A stretch of DNA of 64,000 bases, from positions 1,054,001 to 1,118,000 of the forward strand of contig NW_020825329.1 of NCBI RefSeq assembly GCF_003286085.1, written 5' to 3'. Both the position numbers and the translations under genes were made by a program. Shown piece by piece: positions 56,069 to 64,000 of the stretch. Within the stretch, counting starts at the first letter, position 1, and every line of letters starts with the position of its first letter. The notes beneath the pieces are model-generated. The model saw only the letters and a program-made list of their open reading frames with translations, was not told where the DNA came from and did no database searches. Source of the DNA: Drosophila persimilis. Lineage: Eukaryota; Arthropoda; Insecta; Diptera; Drosophilidae.

Positions 56069-59000
56069 TTTATATGAATACATGGAGGAAATCCAGCTAT
56101 AAAAATAGCCAAATTTCACATCAAAGCCAATGAAATAAACTAGCTATGTAAATTTCAACAAATGAAAAACATAATACCGGTAAATAATACATATACAAAG
56201 TAAATGTATTTTTATTGAATTTTAATTTTTTTGGTCACGGTGGTACTTCTGTAAATGGCCATATATTAAAAATAGAGTATTAAAAATATATACGATTAGC
56301 TATACTCATTACAGCTATAGATCATCACTCATATTAGCGTCTAGTTACGTTACGTTTTGTAATCCAATGATAAATGATTAAGAAACCCCATCTGAGCTAG
56401 ATTAGACTGCCTTTCTGTAGATGAGTGTATTATTCAAAAGATATCATAAGAACTCCACTGCAACTACATAGGTCCTTGGAATATTTTGTCAACCATTTAC
56501 TTAAGGGCTGTGGGTATTTTTCAAATCACCATTTTGGTGATACGGCCAAAGTACTGCGCGTATCCGATTGATAGTTCTGCCGGAAGACCTCGTCCGATTG
56601 ATCTAATCGATTTTATTTGATAGCTTCGCTTTGCAAAGATTGGTTGCTGTTTTGTTCAGTTGAAATTTAGTTTTGTAGCCCTAGTACCGACTGTTCCAAA
56701 AACAGACGAGATAACAACGTAATGTAGCGTCATTCTATACTATATTAATTCATTAATTAAGAGTATATGATAATTTAATTTCCATATATTATATCAATTT
56801 TTTTATTTTATAAAAAATCCGTAGGTGGATTACGGGATTTTCGATTTTTATATATTTTATTTTTCTTTATGGTTCCATCATCATTTTACATGATTATAAA
56901 GATAAGGATAGAATGTAAAATGTAAATGTAGTGTAGTTATGTTATTGACAACGGAGGCAACGCAACATTTTGTATCAGCGACACCTAGCGGGCGGCGGCT
57001 TCACGATCGATTTTAAGTGATGTAATCTTTATAATTTTTAGTGATGAGCATATGAAATGTTATGTTGATGTTAATTTAATGTTAATACTGATTGGATCTA
57101 TTTTTCAAACTGTTAAATACATGTAGAAACAACAGATGTCGCCACCCTGCCGTACGTAGTATGTATGTTGTTTGTATTTTTTTTCAGCCCCCCCGCCGCA
57201 GAGAGACCAATTGGGCCTGGCTAGCGGCATTGTTCAATTTATAAAAACGATAATTTTTTGTAATCAATCTGTAACAGATACTTAGATTCGATTTTTAACG
57301 GTTTTTAATAAGCTCTGCGAGCACCTGATGGTCAACTGTGGAGTGTGGGCTCAGCAATAGCATTACCAGATTTGTTCTACATTGTACGACTTGTTTTCTA
57401 TTCCCTGTAAAATCTATAATCTGCTTTTATTTTAATAGTTTTAATAGTTTTTATATTTACATTAAAGTACGTATTACATAGAAAATCAGTGTTTGTAACT
57501 GGTTTGCTTATAAAACGTAGTTGTAATTAAGTGTATTCACAATGAGCCCATATAAGCGTACACCTTTCTTTCGTGGAGTATAACTTACCATATTCATATG
57601 GATTCAGTCTAACCTTCATTTTTTCTGGAAATGAGAATCATTGTGCGTCCAAACTGTTTAATATCAGAACTGCTACAACTGCTACAACTGCTACTTTAAA
57701 AATGATGCCATTTTGTTGGCACAATACGACGAAGCGATATCATACCCAAGAAGATTTTCGCATGAAACACTATGTATTTGATATTAGATCTACAAAAACT
57801 TAAATATACGCCAAATATGCAGTGCGAGATTGGTAAAATGCTTTGAAATTGTTCTAGAGGCTTACTCAAAAGTGGAAAAACTGTGCTAGAAAGAAGTTTA
57901 ATATGATGATCATCTATTGCATATGTTCGACGTCCAGAAAAATATCATTCTATTTGTAGATGTTGGACATACCAGGTACACATGGAATTTACACAGAACT
58001 TTAATTCAAAAACCATTTTTCCCTTTCAATTTGTACATACATACATACATATGTGTGATGTCCGAGAAAGCTCTTGAAGCCGAGAAAAAAGGTCTTTCGA
58101 AACAAACGCGAGAACATCAGAAAAAATTCCAGGAAAAAAAACTATGGAAGATTAAATACATGACCAATTGGTCTTCAATTTTATTTGTAAAAAATGTTGT
58201 TATGAACAAGGATGTTAAGATCTCACTTTTAGTGAAGCACCTGGATTTTCCTGACACTGCTTCCAAATATTATTTTTTCTTCCGCCGTTTCATACCCGTT
58301 GCAGAAGAACGGTGCGTCATCCTGTCCCCACTGTATCATCATATAAACACATTCTCAGCAAATTGATTTAAAAAGTCCTAAAGCCGCAAAGCAATTAATT
58401 TACTTTTGATAGCTACGTTCTCTTACGAGCGGTGCGGGTGCGGGTGCCGTTCAGCGAGAGGGAAGGAGAATGCCAATGAAAATCCGATTTACCTTTGAAT
58501 GGCCATACAAACAAGGGCGTAAAAAAATGTTCGAAGAGGGAGGAGAAAGTACCAACCCAACAGAAAAAAAATGGTAAATGTGAAAAAATGGAATAAAATT
58601 TCGCATGGGATCAAGACAGTAATTGCCGCGATTTGCCGCCTTTTAAATTGTTTTTTTTTGTATTCTTGTTTCACTTTTCCACACCCACTGAGGGAGCTTT
58701 TTTTATTTTTCTACACCCATCCCCACTGACGGACCTTGGCCTGTCCGGGGACCAAGCCAAGCTGCCCATTCACTTGGCATTTAAACAAACACATTATGTT
58801 GTTGGACAAATATTGTGCGGCCTACGACCGCGGGGGCTTGGCTCCAGCACGAGCTTCAGTGGTACAGGAGTACCGCAAAGTCATGTTAATTAACATGCGG
58901 CCAGTTAAGAGCCAAAACCGAATACTGGGTTGGGGTCATACCGTACCGGCAAAACGGTAACGGTCGAAACGGACAGCGAGCCAAATGCCAATGTGAATTG

Positions 59001-59753
59001 CTCCTGTTGCTTCAGCTGACGCCCAATTTTGAAAGTGTGAAAAAACTTGGCTAAAAAAACGGTGGCAAGGACAATAGCCCCCACACCACACTCTTCTCAC
59101 AGGACATGGACATGCATTTTTTCGAGTGTCAGAGTTAGTCGTTTTTTCTTTGCGTGCGCCCGCACACGTCCAAGTCAAAGCTGGCAAGATATTTTCTCTT
59201 TTGTGGCTTGCAGGGACTGGACTCGCATGTTTCCACTCCCCACCACCGTATAGGGGATTAGCTTACGTTCTCGTTATGCAACCGCATCGATTAACTGTTC
59301 TCGCCTTGTTTCGATGTTATCTAATGATGTTATTATTCGCCGCTCAATATACTCCTAAAGATATCGGATTGATTTGCATCTTGCATTTGCAGTATCTTAC
59401 TCTGTCGCCGTAGTCTGGAGTATTAAAGATAAAAAAGCTCTGGATCCTACGCATGTTTACAGAGTCCAACATCAGACTTCATCCGCTAACAGGAAACAGG
59501 ATAACTTGGCTTAAAAAGTTTTAACATTCTTCCCAAAATTTAATTAAATGGGACTTGGTTTCTATTCCGTTCGGTTCCTGTTCTTGGCTTAATCACTTAG
59601 TATATTAGTAATCTTATGATTAATTTACCGTATATAATATATTTTATACGTAAGAAATAATGGTGTCAATTCTTGCACTCCGTCTATCCTCAGTTAAACT
59701 AATGACCAAAATTTTCGTTGTTTCCATATTGCACCGTGCGTTTGATATTTATG
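56069..59753. other. Noncoding DNA with one weak open frame
   Basis: No known gene. A 101-codon frame starting MSEKALEAEKKGLSK (about 58061-58366, plus) has a charged, coiled-coil-like beginning but no family that I recognise and no splice context. It could be a decayed transposon or gene fragment. GC-rich patches at 56,940-57,230 and 58,430-58,470 may be regulatory. Confidence 0.35.
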
Positions 59754-59870
59754 AGATATGTAGAAACCAAATTTGGTTGCTCTTGCGCTAGATTTTGTAT
59801 ATCTAGGCGCTCATCAAGACAGACAAGGCTGTTTCGACTCGGCTTTTGATGCTGGTCAAGAATACATGTA
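59754..59870 (-). mobile_element. Decayed DINE-1-like fragment
   Basis: It keeps CCAAATTTGGTTGCTCT, TCTAGGCGCTCAT, AGACAGACAAGGCTG, TCGACTCGGCT and GATGCTGGTCAAGAATA in family order, with deletions between the blocks. Both ends are lost. Confidence 0.7.
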
Positions 59871-61274
59871 TAAGGATAAAATATTAAATATTCTGTATTT
59901 TATTATTATGGTGTTGCTGCTGGTTATGTTTGTTATAATATTGAATTTGAAGTTAGGTTAAAAATGTTGCCGCGTTTTCCTTTTATTTCTGTAAGGATTT
60001 CAGTCCTTTTTACAAATGACCTGCCGAAAAGAGAACTCCATTCCTCTCTTTTTCCATTTGACAATGTCTCTTCACATGTCTACACATATGTGTGTTAATA
60101 GACAAGAGACAGAAGAGAAAGAGCGCGCAGAAGGACGCGCACGTACTCTCTTTGGTGCCTAAGAGCTTCTCTTAAGCTGCCTTTTTTCGTCCTGATATTT
60201 GTTAATCACAGGTTCAAGTTCCATGCATATTTAAAATAAATTGAACAGCGAAAATGAAGAATGTTCTACCAAAGATCTCTGGGGTCTCTGATGTCTGGAG
60301 TGATAATACATACTATGTATGTATGTTAGTACGTCAAGAGGACGAAACGCTATCTAGTTGAAAAAACTTTTTCACATTTATATGGTCATTTTGTTTAAAC
60401 ATTTCGATATCGAGGGCTGGGTCTCAAAGGTTATACCACGGTTCTAATAGTACGTCATTCACACTCGCAATTGAGAATGGTTCCAATGGGATTTCACTTT
60501 GTTGTAATTTTCCAGTCAATTATAATAGAAAAGCTTATACAAGCTCATATACACAATGAAATCGTAATTTTCTCCATTCAATTTAAATTTGTCAATCTAT
60601 ATTTATATAAGACCCAAAATTTGAGAATTTCCTCTTACGTCATAACACGAATGATGACCTAGTGGAACAAGGTTGATAGTAAATCAATCGGACAACCAAA
60701 TGTCCATATATACATATGTATGTGCATATGTTGTGTCCAGTTGTATAGCTCTGAAGGGGAAAAACAAATCTCCATCTCCACACAGACGTGAATCAACAGG
60801 CAACAGGCTAACGTGATAAAGACCCTTCCTGAAATGCACTGGAATAGAAGCCTGAAGGTCAATTTTTTATTCATTGCTTTAGGCCATCTTTTTTTCAGGC
60901 ACTTAGTATCCATTATCATGTTTTTTCACATTTGGCTGTGAGTTTTCCCCAGCGTGGACACACTGGGACTAATTCCCCAAAACGAGATTTTACAACGGGT
61001 TGAGGCATAGCGAGTTCAACGTATGCGTACGTACCGCAATTATCTCAATTATCGCCACAATTCAGATGGGGGCAGAAGGTCTAACTGCGGGGCAAAGCTA
61101 ATATTGAAAAAATGTACGATTAACTTAGTTCTGGTACTGAGTGAATGAAGGTGTCAGCAATCCATAGACAAGTGAACCACATCAAAACCCAGCCCATTGC
61201 ATCCAAAAATGTCAGTAAGTCGCGTAAATGTATTCGTAAAAATTTCAGTGACATTTCTTAATTTGGTAATAAGC
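59871..61274. other. Noncoding DNA, nothing identified
   Basis: It includes a purine-rich stretch with GAGA-like units (60,105-60,150, AAGAGACAGAAGAGAAAGAG-like) that could bind GAGA factor. No coding exon was recognised. Confidence 0.4.
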
Positions 61275-61380
61275 AAACAAAAAAACGTGTCGGAATCAAA
61301 AGTCTCAGGCTCTAAATGTTGTGAACATTTTCAGCCCGATTCGATAGCGTTTAGAGGTGCCGACTTTAACTCAAAGTTAA
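61275..61380. repeat. Unidentified repeat flanking a DINE-1-like copy (copy 2)
   Basis: GTCGGAATCAAAAGTCTCAG and CAGCCCGATTCGATAGCGTTT correspond to the sequence left of the copy at 51238. Between these two loci the similarity continues up to the element edge with gaps. Confidence 0.45.
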
Positions 61381-62087
61381 CGAGAGGGGAACGTTGTGAG
61401 TTTCTGCGGAGACCGCAACTCTACATTTATACCCGATACTTTGTCAGTAGGGCTCTCCTCCGGCAGACGCTGCTAATATTAAACGACACGAGTGCGTGCG
61501 AGAGAGACAGAAAATCAGTCTGAGCGTGACGTCGGGCGCTGCGTAGCCACTGCAAATTAATTTGTTCCTTTTGGCTATAAAAATGATCCGATCTGATTAA
61601 GATTCAGCAATCTGATAGATATGGTCATTATCTATGATTTTGCGTTTTTAGTTTTCTCGAATCTGCAATATAGTGGATGCAACAGATTTTCGTTGTTTGT
61701 GGGGGCGGAAGAGGGTGGGTCATTTTCTACGATTCTGCTTTTTTGGTTTTCTTGTATCTTTGAATTTGTGGATGCCACAGATTTTCGTCCTTTGTACAGG
61801 CGGAAGTGGGCGGGGCGAAATTTTGAAATATTCTTGTAGCAGTGACATATCACAGAAGTAAGGATATAAAACGTCGTGGCTCTAGCTCTTATAGTCTTTG
61901 AGCACTAGGCGCTGATAGGGACGGACAGACGGACAGACAGACAGGGCTCAATCGACTCGGCTATTGATGCTGATCAAGAATATATATGTATACTTTATGG
62001 GGTCGGAAACGTTTCCTTCTGGACGTTACACACATCCATTTTCACCACAAATCTAATATACCAATACTCATTTGAGTATCGGGTATA
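61381..62087 (-). mobile_element. DINE-1-like element, internally deleted (707 bp)
   Basis: Terminal CTCG (here after CCCCT), hairpin and TATACCC ends are present. The middle modules are removed: GGGGGCGGAAGAGGGTGG of one module runs straight into GTCATTTTCTACGATTCTGC of another. The breakpoint differs from the 51238 copy, so it is an independent deletion. Confidence 0.85.
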
Positions 62088-62787
62088 CAAAAAATATATG
62101 ATCTTTGGCCAATGGTTCCTATGGCAGCTACTTATACTATATACTGGATTGGTTCAATTGGTTTGGATTGGTTTCCCCTCTAATTTCTGGACGTTGACAT
62201 GCAATGACTGCCTCTGGCAAGAGGTGATGCACTTACTGTTAAAACCTTAAAAGAAAAGTCTAGACATTTGCGAGTTGAGTTGTAAATTCAAAACTAAATT
62301 TTATTCTTAAAATCAGAGCCTTATATATGATTTGACAATGAGGTGGAGGTACAATTTTGGATTCTAAAAAATGATAAATTTTACTGCGGGTATCTATTTC
62401 AGTTCATGCTTACATTAGGGTTATTTTAAGAATGCATTGGTTAAGTGTTTTTCCCACTTGTGTTTTGTTGTAGTATCTTTTAATGGGCTACAGATCTTTG
62501 TTTACCCCGAAATGTCATTACTTATCTACTTTATGTGATTTCTTTAGAGATCTCTTTTTTGGTTACATGAGTGAATGTGTACAATAACATATTTATGTTT
62601 GAACAATTACTGCACCGTCAAGTGGCCCGTCTGAAACCAGCAGAAGGCTGTTACGCGAGCATGCAGGAAAGATAGCTGTTAGACTAATATTCGAGGAAAA
62701 TTAGCATTAAAGTTACTGAGAGAACTAGGCATGCATTCAAAATACAATACCACTACAATTACTAATTACTAGAAAGGTGTGTAATGA
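62088..62787. other. Noncoding DNA, nothing identified
   Basis: AT-rich sequence between a DINE-1-like copy and the LINE fragment. Part may be the LINE's 3' untranslated region, but no tail is clear. Confidence 0.4.
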
Positions 62788-64000
62788 TTAGTGATTTAAT
62801 AAGAGGAAGAGAATTAGTGGTGGATATAATATGGTAGAGGGAATTATAATCCGAGTATAATATCCTAAACGGTTCATGCAAGGAATAATTCCGTTGGCGA
62901 ATAATAATAATAAATAAATAAATAAATAATAATTCGATCTACAAAGTGGAAGGAACAACGGTATAAAATTTCTAGTAAGTCTAATAGGAATCGTGAAGTT
63001 TATGCGGCTCAACAGATCAGGGCTGTCTATGTCACCCCTGATCAAGTTGTGCATAAAAATCACACCAAGCTTTTTTCTACGGTTAACTAAGAGTGGGAGG
63101 TTTACTAATAGCAGTCTACTAGAGTAAGATGTGAGTCTCACACCTTCATCCCAGTTAAGGCCCCGCAGAGCAAAGAGTAAAAAGTTTTTATAAGGGTCGT
63201 CAAATTCCTTTGACCACCTCTTTATAAACCCAAGCACGCTCATGGCCTTATCTACCATGGTAGAAATGTGTTCGGAAAACTTTGACTTGGGGTCTACTAA
63301 CATAACACCCAAATCATCCACCAGGGTAATTCTCTCAAGAGAACCAAATACGGTATAGGGAGCCAACAAGGGGCTAGAACGATGACATGCCATAACTTTC
63401 CATTTCGAGTCATTAAGGTGTAACATGTTTGCACAACACCATAACTGAAAGTTATTGAGATCGGATTGCAAGCGAGAATGAAATGAAATGTCCTTACACT
63501 GAACACAGACTTTAACATCATCCGCATACATAAGTACTCGAGAGTATGTTAATACCGAAGGCTAGTCATTAATAAAGAGTGTGAAGGGGACTAGATGGCT
63601 CTCATGTGGTACTCCCGAAGAAACCTTTACTGGTAAAGAGAGGGAGTTTTTGAAGAGGACTCTTTGAGACCTGGAACAAAGATAGCTAGAAATCCATCTC
63701 TGGAGGTTGGGCGGAAAACCTAAAATGTCAAGTTCATGCGCTAAAAGGGAATGGTTTACAGAGTCGAATACTTTACTAAAGTCGGTGTAAATAACATCCG
63801 TCTGTAAGTTACCTTGAAAGCCATTAATAATGAAAGAGGTAAACTCTAACTAACAAGCTATAAATCCATGCTGAGTTGGAGATATAAGTGACTTGCAGAG
63901 ATGTTGCAAGTGCGAAGTTAAGACTTTCTCAAATATTTTAGGAATAGGGGATAACTTTGATATACCTCAATAATTTTTTGCGTCAGACTGGCTACTTTAT
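62788..64000 (-). mobile_element. Broken LINE, reverse transcriptase C-terminal half (Jockey/CR1-like), runs off the right edge
   Basis: On the minus strand, from 64000 downward, RT blocks appear in order: ISPTQHGF, IYTDFSKVFDSVNHSLL, LGFPPNLQRWISSYL, a degenerate GVPHESH, then YADDVKVCVQ with the catalytic YADD (about 63520-63531). LQSDLNNFQLWC, the DLGVMLVD block and LGFIKRWSKEF follow. The host-like frame is broken by at least two stops (TTA near 63848 and TAG after LFIND near 63563). Conserved glycines are lost (GVPQGS to GVPHES). The 3' end of the coding part carries an (ATAA)n expansion. So it is a dead copy; the upstream endonuclease part lies outside the window. Confidence 0.85.
62900..62933. 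repeat. (ATAA)n / (ATA)n microsatellite
   Basis: Alternating AATA and ATA units within the decayed 3' part of the LINE fragment. It probably grew after the copy died. Confidence 0.85.

Noticed and set aside
57917-58366. 149-codon plus-strand frame
   Set aside because: The start half looks random; the later part is charged but matches no family known to me. Kept only as a weak note, not a gene.

Overview
This is Drosophila nuclear DNA. Three host genes can be read exon by exon: PMCA (plasma-membrane calcium ATPase, minus strand), Hcf (host cell factor, plus strand) and dati (C2H2 zinc-finger protein, minus strand). From memory, these three genes are neighbours on the dot chromosome (chromosome 4, Muller element F) of D. 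melanogaster. The long noncoding stretches, small introns and many short transposon remnants fit that chromosome. The repeats (a 1.09 kb DINE-1/SGM-like family ending in CTCG) suggest a species outside the melanogaster subgroup, perhaps the obscura group. That last point is inference.

Layout. 1-10,401: PMCA, with 15 coding exons assembled (1,114 codons in one continuous frame); the calmodulin-binding C-terminus lies off the left edge. 10,402-18,989: intergenic DNA filled with repeats: a decayed DINE-1-like copy, a 628 bp Tc1/mariner-type element, a cluster of diverged direct repeats at 13.7-15.7 kb, a LINE remnant with an RNase H piece, and a reverse copy of the direct-repeat module just upstream of Hcf. 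18,990-28,045: Hcf, 12 coding exons, 1,612 residues, with Kelch domain, Taspase1-type site and C-terminal Fn3 region. Its 3.5 kb fourth coding intron carries an intact 194 bp hAT-type MITE and three DINE-1-like copies. 28,923-41,966: dati, 8 coding exons, 1,058 residues, convergent with Hcf. 41,967-64,000: no convincing protein-coding exon. This is probably 5' regulatory and intronic DNA of dati, with four more DINE-1-like copies and a decayed fragment, an isolated TATA+Inr promoter on the plus strand, a near-perfect 56-nt hairpin, and at the right edge a broken LINE reverse transcriptase.

The genes are not an operon and share no evident pathway: PMCA exports Ca2+ across the plasma membrane, Hcf is a chromatin and transcription co-regulator, and dati is a zinc-finger transcription factor. 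I found no new multi-gene system. The observations most worth checking are an apparent GA-AG intron in PMCA, the hAT MITE with perfect ends and target duplication, the consistent Helitron-like terminus of the DINE family with internal-module deletions, the 56-nt hairpin, and the orphan core promoter.
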